Positions 1 through 11,479 are shown, counted from the first letter of the stretch. The stretch: 64,000 bases of DNA from Corythucha ciliata (GCA_038030265.1 CM075938.1:6735009-6799008), one strand, 5' to 3'. The notes: a model not told the origin generated them from the sequence alone. Program-made: numbers and translations.

Positions 1-1430
1 TCCTACGTTTGTTATTTTCGGAGATACAGCCAATCAAGAAATGTGTAATATGGCCAAAAAGCGAGATTTTATTGATAGGGTTATTTTTCAAGACCCGTAG
101 CACTCAAACATAATGTTCCTACAGAATATCCACGCGAGAATAATTCTTAGGCAGTAGCTCAATTTGAATCTGACGCTATTGCCTAAAATTTATTTTCGCG
201 TAGATATTCTATAGGACAGGGTGACTGTTACTTGGTTGAGCAAAATAATAGGGGTGATTAAACATCCAAAATGCAACAAAAATTGTCTCAAGGCCTAGGG
301 TCCGATTTCCTTTCCTAGTCGAGATAATAGATTTTTTTACGTTTTTCGGCACATCACTGGTTTTCGCAACAAAAACAGCTGTAACTTGGGAAGCATGCGT
401 ATTAGGTTAAATCCAACGATACCAATGAAAAGAGCACACTTTTTTCTGTGTGAGGACATTTTGTCTAATGATAGCGAAAGATTTTTTTGAGTAAACTGGG
501 AAAATATCAGGATATTTTAAAAAATGTCAGTTTTTGACAACTGTTCAAAGCTAGACTACTTTAGCCATGGTGCTCCTAGTGCCCGGCAAATTCCTCTAAA
601 ACTGTATGAAGTAACTTGGTTTAATACTTCATGCTTATTTTACTCCTGTCCTTCGCAATGTTTTGAGAAAAATCCATTGTTGTACCAAAAAATAAGGCAA
701 TTAGGCCCATTGTGAGTGGCTAAAAGAAGATACGAAAGATATTTCAGGAAATTTTTTTCAGCTTATTCCACTTTTATTTGTCTTTCCTCGTAGATTAGCA
801 TAGGAAAAGTGAATTAAGCTGAAAAAAAAAAGTTTTGGGAATGGCTCTTGATCTTCTTGTAGGCACTCAAAATGGGCCTAATTGCCTTATTTTTTGGTAT
901 AACAATGGATTTTTATCAAAAAATTGCAAAGGACAGGAGTAAAATAAACACGAAGTTTTAAACTAAGTTACTTCATACAGTTTTAGAGGAACTTGCCAGG
1001 TGCTGGGAGCACCATGGCTAATGTAGTCTAGCTTTGAACAGTTGTCAAAAACTTACATTTTTTAAAATATCCTGATATTTTCCCAGTTTGCTCAAAGAAC
1101 CTTTCGCTATCATTAGACAACATGTCTTTACTCACACAAAAAAAAGAGTGCTCTTTTCAGTGGTGTCGTTGGATTTAACCTAGGACGCTTACTTCCCATG
1201 TGCTAAAAAACAACAAATTGATTATCTGAACTAGGTATGGAAATCTGACCTTAGGTCATAGGAAATTTTTTGTTGCATTTTGGGTGTACAATCATCCCTC
1301 TCATTTTGTTCAACCAAGTACCAATCACCGTGTATTTGAGTGCTACGGGTCTTGAAAAATTACCCTACCAATAAAATCTCGCTTTTTGGCGAGATTAGGT
1401 ATTATTTTGATTGCCTTTATTTCCTGAACT
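1..1430. repeat. Large foldback palindrome (about 1.4 kb)
   Basis: The two halves are inverted copies meeting near 780-800. GCGAGATTTTATTG near 65 is answered by CAATAAAATCTCGC near 1370. Bases 541-720 (GTTCAAAGCTAG, CCATGGTGCTCC) are answered by 880-1045. The match fades at both outer edges and may continue beyond the window's left end, so no target duplication could be tested. The 63-codon open frame in the left arm has no recognisable domain and is treated as chance. Probably a non-autonomous foldback DNA element. Confidence 0.75.
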
Positions 1431-1762
1431 AACAGACCCAGGATGCTCGGGCATGGCTTAAATTGTAGCAAATTTAGTTGGCTTTAACAATGTATACTGT
1501 GGTCATGCTCGAAAAACTCTTTCTTCTGGTATTTTTGTTTAAAAAACCAGAAAAAGTGATGAAATTTCTTAGTTTTTCGAGTGCCATGAGTTAAGCACAA
1601 GGTTTTGAGGGTTGCAAACTTGAGTAATAACTGCTCTCATTGGTCCTAACAACACGCAACAAAAAAATCAATTACATGCATGTTTGCGATTTACCCCGAT
1701 TTTTGTGTCTATATTGACTGGTCTACCGTGCAAATTGGGGATTTTAATTTTATAAAAAAATC
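1431..1762. other. Unassigned AT-rich sequence
   Basis: No coding frame or terminal repeat was seen. The right part (from about 1670) resembles the outer part of the palindrome family found at 6528-9850 and 28240-29165, so it may be the outer arm of that element. Confidence 0.4.
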
Positions 1763-2079
1763 AGCCCTCGTTTGTCCACACTAATGGCTTTTTCCATTTG
1801 CATAAAATTCAGCTCTGGAACCGAGCATTTCCATCCCGTCTTCCCTGAATTATATCATATGGTAACGGAGAAGGCGGATGGAAATGCTCGCCTCCAGAAC
1901 TGAATTTTATGCAAATGGAAAATGCCATAAATCCGAGTGTATGGACGTCTCGTGATTCAGAAAAACGTCTTCAAAGTGTCCTTTTCAAAAATATTCATAA
2001 GCGTTTTCTTATAGTTATTTTGTGATTTTTAATCAGAAATGACGGTTTCTTAGAAAAAGTAATGATTTTTGTCTTCAAA
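1763..2079 (+). repeat. Partial arm of palindrome family F (copy 1)
   Basis: Nearly identical to 6528-6843: GTTTGTCCACACTAA, a 143-bp MITE, then GTGATTCAGAAAAACGTC and TAATGATTTTTGTCTTCAAA. It stops abruptly at 2079, where the next palindromic element begins, while the 6.8-kb copy continues into ATCGCTTGTTTTGACC. The element from 2080 therefore interrupts this copy or replaces its inner part. Confidence 0.7.
1785..1927. mobile_element. 143-bp palindromic MITE (copy A), TAA target duplication
   Basis: The ends are TGGCTTTTTCCATTTGC and GCAAATGGAAAATGCCA. The arms pair for about 55 bp (through CAGCTCTGGA and GAGCATTTCCATCC) around a loop of about 35 bases. TAA lies directly on each side (1782-1784, 1928-1930). 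The same family sequence without the MITE reads CACTAAATC at 28402-28410 and, inverted, at 9824-9832, giving two empty sites in this window. A 3-bp TAA duplication fits PIF/Harbinger-type transposition; the superfamily is an inference. Confidence 0.85.
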
Positions 2080-3199
2080 TTCTCGGCGGAGGGGAGCTAT
2101 TAAATTAACGCTATGCCTTACTGGACCACCCAATTACCAAAAAATTTCATTGACATTGTATTTTGAGCTGTCTCTTTTATTTGATTTGCCTACAGCCTAA
2201 TGTTTTGTTCCGACAGCAGCCTGTCGGGAGAAGTGCATTTCATTCATGCGACAATCCAGTCAAACCTCATAAGTTAGAACGATATCAATCAATTATGAAT
2301 GACATTTAGGCCGTGGTATAGAAAGTCAAAATCATAAAATCGTGTTTCTTTTTACCGCAGGCTCCTTTTTTGGCACCTACTGAGGGGGAATAAAATGATG
2401 AAAATGAAAAATGAAACAGAGTCGGTTTGGTTGCCTATACGATATGGGAAGGCGGACTCTTGTTAGAGGAGTTATTTGCAATTAAAATCTTCATTCCGGC
2501 CTAAATGTCATTCATAATTGATTGATATCGTTCTAACTTATGAGGTTCAGGGGCGGATACAGGGGGTGGGCGATCGGGCTGAGCCCGAAGGGCCGGAGGC
2601 CCCGAGGGCCAGTGCGGCCGGAAGGGCCGATACCCCCAAATTGACGGATCCTTGTCCTCCTGAAAAAACTGGTAACTACAGATTAATTTTTCTCGGTAAT
2701 GGTCCTTAAGGTAAGCCTACAGAATCCCGGAACTGGCCTATTTATAGGTACAATGAGACAAATGAGAAAACCTATCAAGTAGGGTTTTCTTAAAACCGGG
2801 ACAACCTTCAACCCATGACTCAAGACACAAGGCTGTTTTATAGCGTATAGCTTAGCAGTTGGTTCAAAATTCACTCATTGAGAACACCCAGAATACACGT
2901 ACTCTAAAGGCCTGCCGCAGCAGTTTGTGCCTCACCCTCATGCTGCATACATTTTCCCCATAAATTGCTGTCTTGTATCTGCACCGAGACCGATTTTATG
3001 GTCCCGTTGCAATCTTCAGGGAAGAGGGCGTTAGGACTTGATCGGGGACTTGGGCATATTGTGATCTTTGTGTGTAGTTTTTTCTCTTCCACCCAGGGGC
3101 GCCGAGGCCTGAGGGGCGCGTCTAGCAAAATGAGCAGGGGAGAAGGAAGGTGGACGAGAAAAAATGACCTAAGAAGCCCATTTGACTTATGAATATTTC

Positions 3200-4470
3200 A
3201 AAACTATAAAATAGCCGAAAATTGAAGTTTTTTTTTTTTCAATTTTAGCCGTCGATTAACGAGCTTTTCCTCTACACTTTGTCCGTGTTTAGGTCATTTT
3301 CCTTAATTTTAGCTGCGAAGTAGCGTTTTTATCCCATGTTAGCGATTTTTCTCAATTTTTGCCATGAATTGAAGTTTTCCTAGATTTTTGCAGCAAATTA
3401 GCGATTTTTTACCTTTTCAGCAGTGAATTAGCACTTTGAGCTGCAAGTGTAGCGTTTTTCATTGATTTCAGCCGCGCTAATTAATTAATAATTTCTCAAT
3501 ATTGGCCGCAATTTTTTTTTCAACTTTTAGCTATAGACTGGCGCTTTTTTCCAGGTATACGTCCGAAGTTGCCTTCAGAAGCAACAGATTATTGTCTTTT
3601 GATGAATTTTAGCCCCGAGTCAGCGTTATAACTAAAATTTAGTCGTGAATTGGCGTTTTCTCTAATATAGCTGTGAATTAGCCGATTTTTTTCATTTGAA
3701 TCCGCGAATGAACGTTTTTTCTAGACTATCCGCAAATTATCGGACTTTTTACAAATTTTAGCTGCCAATTAATTATCTATTATTTTCAAATAAGTCCGCA
3801 GCATTGGATTGTTCCAAGTTTAGCCGCTAAGTAGCGCTTTTTGTCAAACTTCATTAGAGAAGCTATTTTTCTCAATTTTTGCCGTGGATTAGCTAATTAG
3901 CCATTCTTCTCAATTTCCGCCGTGAATTAGCATTTTTCGAAAATTAGCTGTGAATTGTGGCTTTTCAGTTTTTTATCCGCGAACGGGCAATTTTTTTGCA
4001 ATTTCAGATGCAAACTTGTCATTTTTCTCAATTTTAGCCCCCAATTAGCGTGTTTTTTTTTTATCGTATAGCCTTATCGGTTTTTTTGCCTTTTAGCACT
4101 TGCAGAAAAGCAAAAACTGCGTCGCGTCTCAATTTTACCAACAGCAAATTAGCGTTTTTTCTTCATTTTAGGCATAAAGTGGCATCTATACACCGCGAAT
4201 CAGCTATTTTTTCTGAATTTCTGTCTGGATGTTTCATCGAGATACTGCGAATGAAAGCTTTTGAACAGTTTTTGCCACAAATACTAGCGATGTTTCCCAA
4301 CTTTTTGCAGCCGTTGGTACTTGCCTGCAAGAATAGCATATTAGTACGCCTTCTCATCTTTATCCGCTTACGGACCTAATAAAAACAAACTGGGGAGCAG
4401 CGTATTCTCTCTATTTTAGCCGCGAAGTTACCCCCAGAAGGGTACGTTTTCTCTCAATTTGAACCTTCAG
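3200..4470 (+). repeat. Degenerate minisatellite array, family A, forward
   Basis: About forty diverged units of roughly 30 bp built on TTTTAGCCGCGAATTAGCG followed by a T-rich spacer such as TTTTTCTCAA. Individual units differ by many substitutions and small indels, so the array is old. The 109-codon frame at 4050-4379 lies within this periodic sequence and is not a gene. Confidence 0.7.
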
Positions 4471-4959
4471 AATAAGCGCTTTTGTGGGCTAAATGGATTA
4501 TTCAGCTACACTCCTTGCTGATCACCTGCAAGCACTACATCCTGAATGGGATGGATTGAAAAGCATCGAAAGGAGCCAGTATCGCTGTCAAACTGCATGC
4601 CAAAAACTCGTTTTCACGTACCTACAAACATAAACATAAGCTATGTCTTCACTTGTGCCTTTTCGCCTGCGTCAGAGGCATGCGTCATAGCAGGCGGTGT
4701 GTTGAACGCGAGTAATGCGCTATTGCATGCCTCAAAAAGCTGGAAGGATATCAGAAATTGCGTGCATAGCTTGGACGCATGCGTTTTTGAAAGTTGAAAA
4801 GGCGTGTTGAATTGAAAGAGGAAGACGAAAGCGCACAAGTGGGAGACATAGCTATAGATCCTTAATATCCACACTTTTAGGCCCACATATATTTTGGAGC
4901 CCGCGGCGAACCGGCCCCCTCACCCCTGTCTCGGTACGCTACTAATACACGGACAGAAG
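4471..4959. other. Spacer between inverted family A arrays
   Basis: No periodic units. It contains GCATGC-rich sequence with imperfect inverted similarity between 4670-4690 and 4720-4790 (GAGGCATGCGTC, TGGACGCATGCG). The two overlapping 81-83-codon frames on opposite strands show no domain and look like chance. Confidence 0.3.
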
Positions 4960-5690
4960 TGAGAAAAAGTGCTACTTCGTGGCTCATGTTTCTTTAAAGC
5001 TTCCGCGAATAAAGTACCTATACAGAAAAAGCGCTAATTCATGAATGAAATTAAGAAAAATGGCTCATTAGCGGTTAAGATCGAGAAAAATACGAACTCA
5101 CCGCAAAAACTCAGAAAAAACCCTAATTCACCGCTAAAATGGCGAAAAATCGCTAATCCACCGATAAAATTAAGAAGCGCTGAAGTGAGGAAAAACGCTA
5201 ATTTGCTATTTAAATGGACAAAACGTCAAATTCGCAGCTTCTAAAGGTAGTTTCGTGCCAGAAAGTGAAAGAATCGCTAATTCACAGCCAAATTCAGAAA
5301 AAGCTTTACGTAGTTCGCGACGAAAATTGGGACAAAATTCTAATTCGTGGCTGAAAGGTATAAAAATCTATAATTTTAGAGGTTAAAATGAGGAAAAACG
5401 CTAATGTATGGTTATAATAAGGATAAATGGGTAATTGGGATTTAAATTGAGTAAATTTACTAATTCACAGAAAATTGAGAAAATGGCAAGCCGAGGCTTC
5501 CGGAGGCAACTTTCCAGCCAATTAGCAAAAAGTGCTAATTTACGGCAAAAATTTAGAAAAATCGCAGCTAAAATGGATACGTATCGCTTATTCGCGGTTG
5601 GAATGGGGGAAATATCGAATTCACCGATGAAGAACCTACGAAGTGTTAAAAAAAGTATGAAAAAAAAACAAAAAACGTTTTTCGACAAGA
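4960..5690 (-). repeat. Degenerate minisatellite array, family A, inverted
   Basis: The same unit as 3200-4470 on the other strand: repeated GAAAAACGCTAATTC and ACGGCTAAAAT. This makes the interior of the enclosing hAT-like element a very long imperfect inverted repeat. The 95-codon frames here come from the repeat. Confidence 0.65.
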
Positions 5691-5962
5691 CGGGTGGGTG
5701 GATAGCGTTGGCTAGTGGGTAACTAAAGCATTTTCGGCTATGCGTCTACATGACTTTTTTGTGCGTCCAGGTACGCACTATCACCAGGTGCAAGTGTGTC
5801 ACATTCCTCCTGAATCACTCCTGTATAAATGTATATTAGGCCGATATTTTCCCAGTGTCCCGGGCCGGACAAATCTGTGTATCCGCCCCTGATGAGGTTT
5901 GACTCGATTGTCGCATGAATGAAATGCACTTCTCCCGACAGGCTGCTGTCGGAACAAAACTT

Positions 5963-6130
5963 TTTTCAGATTAGGTTAATTTTCAGATCAGTTACATTAG
6001 GTTAAATGGTATGTCACAATTTCACCATTGCGGAGTGCCTGGGTTCGAATCCGAAACAATTTTTTTTTTAATTTTTTTTTTGTTCCTCCCTTTTTGGCCC
6101 ACCTCGGAATTTTTTACTCAAGATTTATTA
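5963..6130 (+). repeat. SINE-like insertion with Pol III A and B boxes
   Basis: Interrupts the right palindrome arm: the left arm reads straight from TGCCTACAGCCTAATG to TTTTGTTCCGAC, but the right arm has about 165 extra bases. The insert contains TAGGTTAAATGG (5998-6009), an A-box-like sequence, and GGTTCGAATCC (6042-6052), an exact B box, followed by T runs. The T-arm stem is imperfect (CTGGG against CCGAA), so it is a tRNA-derived relic rather than a working tRNA gene. No target duplication is clear. Confidence 0.45.
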
Positions 6131-6527
6131 GGCTGTAGGCAAATCAAATAAAAGAGACGGCTCAAAATACAATGTCAATGAAATTTTTTGGTAATTGGGT
6201 GGTCCAGTAAGGCATAGCGTTAATTTAATAGCTCCCCTCCGCCGAGAACTCCCCTGCCATATCAACGGATTTGGTTCACTAGGGTCTCATACGAAAGCGC
6301 GTTCATTTTTCATTACTCGAGTCAATTTTGGGGGCAATTGCAGCAACAGCCGTGCGGTAGCGAATTTTCAACTAATTCAAACCCCTCTTTTACACCGTTC
6401 CCGTGGACCGATTCATCTGGATCACGAACTCGTCCGAGATATTCACGCTATTGATTTTTAGACCAAATTTGGTTGCCCTAAGTCAAAAATTGCGACCGTG
6501 ATCGTGCTAACAAAAAAGGGCCATAAA

Positions 6528-7204
6528 TAGCCCTCGTTTGTCCACACTAATAGCTTTTTCCATTTGCATAAAATTCAGCTCTGGAGCCGAGCATCCATCC
6601 CGTCTTCCCTGAATTATATCATATGGTAACGGAGAAGGCGGATGGAAATGCTCGCCTCCAGAGCTGAATTTTATGCAAATGGAAAATGCCATAAATCCGA
6701 GTGTATGGACGTCCCGTGATTCAGAAAAACGTCTTCAAAGTGTCCTTTTCAAAAATATTCATAAGCGTTTTCTTATAGTTGTTTTGTGATTTTTAATCAG
6801 AAATGACGATTTCTTAGAAAAAGTAATGATTTTTGTCTTCAAAATCGCTTGTTTTGACCTGAAAAATGATTTTTAACGTGCTAAAAAGGTATAAAACCCC
6901 TCCAAAGCTATCCGTTGTTTTGAATTGATTATGCACGCGTATACCAAAGTACCAAAAAATGCCGATCCCGGCAGCTGGCTGTCGGATGGAGTATACGTTT
7001 CACTAACTACGAATTCCGTTAATTTCACTCAATTTGCGATAATTTAGTAAGAATGGCAATAAAAATGTAGAGTAACAAAGTTGAAATGTCAATTAACGCC
7101 GAATAATAGCTAAATAACTAAAAAACGTCGAAACTTGTAGCATAGTGTAATGCACTATACCCGACCTCAAGCCAGCTGCCGGAGCGACATTTTTTGATAC
7201 TTTA
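6528..7204. repeat. Palindrome family F, left part
   Basis: Runs from GTTTGTCCACACTAA through a MITE, GTGATTCAGAAAAACGTC and TTTTAACGTGCTAAAAAGG to a central hairpin (about 6949-7200) with CCGGCAGCTGGCTGTCGG opposite CCAGCTGCCGGAGCG. The other outer arm follows at 9585-9850, displaced by the element at 7205-9584. Related palindromes lie at 11480-11990 and 28240-29165. There is no coding capacity, so this is a non-autonomous foldback family. Confidence 0.75.
6551..6691. mobile_element. 141-bp palindromic MITE (copy B), TAA target duplication
   Basis: Same element and same insertion site as the 1785-1927 copy, flanked by TAA at 6548-6550 and 6692-6694. Because the flanks are also the same, copies A and B descend by duplication of one MITE-bearing ancestor and are not two independent insertions. 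Confidence 0.85.
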
Positions 7205-7839
7205 GGGCCGGTGCACACGAGCGATAAGTGTCGCGTGGTCGTCGCGACAATTATCGCTGCGACCATTTATTTTTCGATGCACACGAGCGACAAGTGTCGC
7301 AGTGACCGGCGATATTTACCGCCGCGACAGTTTTATAATTATGTTTACGTAGGAACGGCGGCGCATACACCCAAAACTCAGACAGTTTTTCGCTAGCTAT
7401 CGTTCGTAATGGACCCCTGAACAACGCAAAAACAAAGTTATACCTTCAATTTTAGCTTACAAGTACCTCAATAGGAAATTATAATCAAAAAGAAAGTACT
7501 GGGTTCATCCGTACAACCTTGAAAGATCCGTGAAGGAGGCTTTCAATTCATGCTTTAATGGACCTCAGACAAGACAATGAAAAAATTTTCAATTACTTTC
7601 GGATAATATTTATTGATATTTATTAATATTAATATTTATTGATAAGTAACATACAAATAACATCCGCCAGTGAAACCACAATTTATCGGGCTTTCGACAG
7701 CTATAATTTTCTCTGCTATGGTGAATGTGGCAGTCACCGTTGAGTTTGGGCTTTCGATCTAGGATTTGGGCTATCGAAGTAACGTGTATAGTCACTGAAA
7801 GCCCACTTGGGCTTGGGGAAAGCCTCCCTCATAGAAGCA

Positions 7840-7920
7840 TATAATATCTTGCGCATGGGTCACGAATAAATTATAACCGAATTTAGTGGGTCGCGAGCCG
7901 CAAAAGGTTGAAAACCACTG
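7840..7920. repeat. hAT-like terminus fragment
   Basis: The sequence ends with GGTTGAAAACCACTG, the reverse complement of CAGTGGTTTTCAACC, followed inward by a GCGGCTCGCGACCCAC motif. This is the widespread CAGTGGTT-type hAT end. The partner end was not found nearby, so it is a truncated copy inside the 7205-9584 element. Confidence 0.5.
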
Positions 7921-8400
7921 CTCTAGTGTGTACAGGCTTTTATATTGTTGATTCATAACAAGAAACATTACCGGCGAAACCAGCCGAAACATATTTTTTC
8001 TTTTTCGCGTAATGACACAGCAAAGCTCCAACCACAGCTTTGGTGTAATGACATACCACGATAGTCTGGAGCCGCCTTTATGTTAAGAATGACTCCTAGG
8101 CGGAACCCAGCGTAAGCTAGTCCGCCACTCCGCCCGGGCCACAAATGACGATAATTTTGCTATACGGGCTGTATAAGTTGAATGTGAAGAAACAATAAAA
8201 AATAAAATAAAACACTCCTCTGCTTAAGCCATTTAGAGTCTCGTCACTCATACGATACCTCGAATCGCGGCAGAGATACCCAGGAAAAGGAAAAAGCTCT
8301 CTCAGACGTAATCGACAGTCGTCAGAGGGACAGTCGATACAGATACTCATAGAACGACGTGAGTTATTTCTCTGTCACATCAGGCATTAAGAGGTGCCAA

Positions 8401-8673
8401 AGGCGGCTCCACACGTGCGGTATTCGCCGAGCACCGAGCAGATGCTCGTCGATTTCCTAGTGGTGTGGAGGGGTGCTCGGTAGTCGGTACTCGGCGAATG
8501 CCCACTACTCGTGCTCGGGGATGCTCTGGCCAGTGTCGGTTTTTTGCAATGCGCGGAACGAACTACGAATGTGTGGATCAACGAGCTCGCCACTCGCCGA
8601 TTACCTAGACGAGTAGCTCGGCAACCGCCGAGTTGCTCGGTGCTCGGCGAATACCGCATGTGTGGAGCCGCCT
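8401..8673. mobile_element. 273-bp TIR MITE, CAA target duplication
   Basis: The ends AGGCGGCTCCACACG and CGTGTGGAGCCGCCT (with one or two mismatches) extend into shared GTATTCGCCGAGCACCGAGC on both arms. CAA lies on both sides (8398-8400, 8674-8676). The interior repeats GAGCACCGAGCA-like blocks several times. It is nested inside the 7205-9584 element and has no coding capacity. Confidence 0.8.
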
Positions 8674-9584
8674 CAACATTGTGGAATGACTAGGAATTGA
8701 AGCGCTTTTATATGCTGTCTGGTAAGATTTTGTAGGGAGTTTTTTCAACTTGGAGGGCCGATAGTGCGCCCGATGTGCCAGTACTGTTGTTCTGCATTGG
8801 GCTCAGATATAGCAAAACGTAAATAAAGAGGGACCAGGCCTAGCAGAATAGAGCACTTCGCCTCATAACGGGTGCGCCAAGGTTCGCCAAAAACACTGTT
8901 CTCCACAACTACCTTGACATTTCCACAGTTGAATAAGTCAGCAAAACAACCATAACACCTGGACACCAGAGGGAGCCGGACCTGCTTAACTGAACGGTGA
9001 TCTTATTGTCTGATTTAATCATTGTTATACCTAATTATGAATTGCTACCTAATATTAACTTAACAACTTGGAAGTGTTATTGGACAGAAACCCTACATAT
9101 AATACATATATTTTCACCCCCCCCCCCCCAGCATTTGGAACTGAAAAATATTGCGAGATCCCACTGACCATCAATGCCAATGAGAGATTGCGAACCCTAG
9201 TAGAGTAGTAGAGATGCAATAAGCCTTTGGAGAATACAGATAATATCCCCTAGTAGGTAGGGCCTATTTGTACCCTCAGAATGGTGTTGCGTTCACCTGG
9301 TATAAAAGCTAGGTTTTCAAGTTTTAAATAAAGTCGCGCGACCCACAGGAACTTGCGACAGCATTTCGAGTGTCGCCAGCGATAATTGCTCGCCGCGACA
9401 CGTGTACATTGCCCATTGAATTATATGTTTCTGTATGGTCGCTGCGATAAGTGTCGCAATGACCGCGCGACACTGGTCGCCGCGGCACGTGCGCATTGCC
9501 CCATTGAATTATATGTTTCTCTGCGGTCGCGGCGATAATAGTCATGGTGACCGCGCGACAATTATCGCTCGTGTGCACCGGGCC

Positions 9585-10005
9585 TTAGTATAGGCTTTTG
9601 ATGAGGTTTTATACCTTTTTTATCATGTTAAAATCACAAAGGCTTGATTGAATTTTGAAGGTCAAAACAAGTGATTTTGAAGAGAAAAATCACATATTTT
9701 TTTCTTAAAAAATGGTAATTTCTGACGAAAAATCGCCTGTCAACTAAGAAAAAGCTTATGACTATTATTGAAAAGGACACTTTGAAGATGTTTTTCTGAA
9801 TCATGGGACGTCCATACACTCAGATTTAGTGTGGATAAATGGGGGCTGACTTTTTTTTGAAAGAATTAAAATCCCCGATTTGCATGACTTTGAGCGGCAT
9901 TTGAGGCCACAAAAAATTGTTAATGTGCATCGAAAGTGGCTAATCCTGACGGGAAATAGTGTGCTCTTTCCGAATCCATCGCCAGAAGTTGCTCTCGTGT
10001 AGCGT
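9585..10005. repeat. Palindrome family F, right arm and outer segment
   Basis: GAGGTTTTATACCTTTTT through CAAAGTGTCC-type sequence (inverted) to GAATCATGGGACGTCC mirrors 6700-6950. Bases 9851-10005 match 28240-28390 in inverted orientation (GATTCGGAAAGAG, GTCAGGATTAGCC). The MITE present in the left arm is absent here, giving an empty site near 9824-9832. Confidence 0.7.
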
Positions 10006-11479
10006 TGAGTCCCCCTCACCTAATTGAATTTCTCTCGTCAAAGCTTTGAGTTCCTCTATCTCCATGCACCATATGCCTTCTTTTGGGATCGAACAGTCAT
10101 GATTTCGTGGGTACGGACTTTTCGAACTCCAAATTTTGTGAATTATTGCTCACATAACCCAATTTCAGAGGTTTTACTCCCTAAAAAAACATAACAAAAA
10201 AACAATTTTTTCACGGGATTGGCATCTTAAAATTCAATGAATCGATGTTCTCCTATTGTTCCGGACGTAGGAAAAATAGCGTATACGGTAACGGTACACT
10301 TGTGGCACTTCTCTTTCCATATTTCGTGTGATTACCGGTCCCTCTCGAACGCTGCGTAGTGCACTTCCCATTCGTATCGCAAAATAGTTTCCTCCCTTGC
10401 TTTTGGACCGAAGCTACGCTTACGATTTGGCTCTGGAAGCTTTCAAAACTCATCACTTAATCAATAAACTCTATTAGAAGATTTTGGTCACTCCAAGCGT
10501 TGTGATTGCCAGCGCTGTTTGCGGCATTCTAGGTCTGTTCGTTTGTTTCGCGAGTGATACAATGGTGCAGAAAATCGTCTGATTTCATTCAATTTTTCAA
10601 AATTAACCAGTGAGATCACATGGGTTTCTGCACTAGTGGAACAAAGTAACAGGGCTATTAGTGGAACGAAAATACAATTCCCATATACGTTGCGTTTCTT
10701 TGAGTATTGTTTTTCAACCAGAGAAAGCAAATGAACCATTCAGAGACATGACTAGGGCAGAGATATTTCAACTGATTGGTGGGGTGATTGGTCGATTTGG
10801 CAGGATCTCAAATATGCCATCTTTTGTTAATTAATACAAATATTTCCGAAAGGTTTTAATGTGCTACTCATTTTTCTACATTCATAAAGTGATGAGTCTT
10901 CATGTATGAGTTCGTGCAGAATTTTTACATGCTGAGAAATGTATATCATTAATGTAAAGGGCTGCACCTTGTTACCTATTAGACCGATTTGCACCTTAAA
11001 TTTTTGTGGGGTAGATACCCCTCCACGATTTTTCCACCATGAAATTTAGGTGGAAAACACGTTTGACATCCTGAGTCAACACCTCAAAATGTCACTAACT
11101 CACGATTTGTGTCACTGGCAAATTACCTGACTGCTGGTCTATATAAATGTAGAGGGTTGTTTAATTTCTAAAGGAAATTTAGTAGCGCTTCAACGTTTTA
11201 AGCAGGATTTTCCTACATCAGCGCAAAACACTCAGTACAGCGTTATTTAAATTGTTCCCAGTAGAAAAATTAACATGTAGTAACTAGGAATAAATGTAAA
11301 ACACGCTGCGCTGGCTAAGCGTTTTGCGCCGCTATATAGGAAAACCCTTCTTTACGGACCGTAGAACGCGGACTTTTCAAATTAAAAGGGGGAAAAAACT
11401 TAGGTTTTCGGCCCTTCTGAAGTTTCTATGGGAAAATTTTGGTGGAAAACTCATGAAAATTACTCATGAGTGATTTTTT
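10006..11479. other. Unassigned non-coding sequence
   Basis: AT-rich, without long open frames, terminal repeats or clear periodicity. Short frames at 10253-10456 and 10488-10739 (minus) have no recognisable domains. Confidence 0.3.

Larger units (their letters stand above)
2548..5891. mobile_element. hAT-like element, 3.34 kb, 8-bp target duplication ATGAGGTT
   Basis: Both ends carry the 14-bp inverted repeat CAGGGGCGGATACA (2548-2561 and, inverted, 5878-5891). The 8-bp direct repeat ATGAGGTT flanks it at 2540-2547 and 5892-5899. The opposite arm of the host palindrome (AACCTCAT near 2265) shows the unbroken target sequence. CAG-type ends plus an 8-bp duplication are the hAT signature. There is no transposase frame. 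The interior is largely two minisatellite arrays of family A in opposite orientations (3200-4470 and 4960-5690), so the element is non-autonomous and itself folds back. Confidence 0.8.
2080..6248. mobile_element. Foldback element with about 110-bp terminal inverted repeats, heavily interrupted
   Basis: The left end TTCTCGGCGGAGGGGAGC (2080) is the reverse complement of GCTCCCCTCCGCCGAGAA ending at 6248, and the match continues inward for about 110 bp. After removing the hAT-like insertion (2548-5891) and a SINE-like insertion (about 5963-6130), the rest is one palindrome of roughly 650-700 bp centred near 2400. The inner arms carry CCGACAGCAGCCTGTCGG, a hairpin related to that of palindrome family F. 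No target duplication was found at the outer ends because the right flank (CTCCCCTG) does not match the left. Confidence 0.7.
7205..9584. mobile_element. 2.38-kb TIR element with GGCC-type ends, TTA target duplication
   Basis: The left end GGGCCGGTGCACACGAGCG is inverted at the right end as CGCTCGTGTGCACCGGGCC. TTA flanks both sides (7202-7204, 9585-9587). Subterminal GC-rich blocks of repeated GCGACAAGTGTCGC and GCGATAATTGTCGCG lie at 7220-7345 and 9340-9570, probably multiple transposase-binding repeats. Removing it restores the palindrome arm: CATTTTTTGATACTTTA joins GTATAGG, matching the opposite arm (inverted) at 6940-6965. No transposase frame is present. The 3-bp duplication suggests a PIF/Harbinger relative. 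Confidence 0.8.

Noticed and set aside
2548..2710. Proline/glycine-rich 63-codon frame near the hAT left end
   Set aside because: It reads through the GC-rich GGGCCGGAGGCCCCGAGGGCC terminal hairpin of the element; not a gene.
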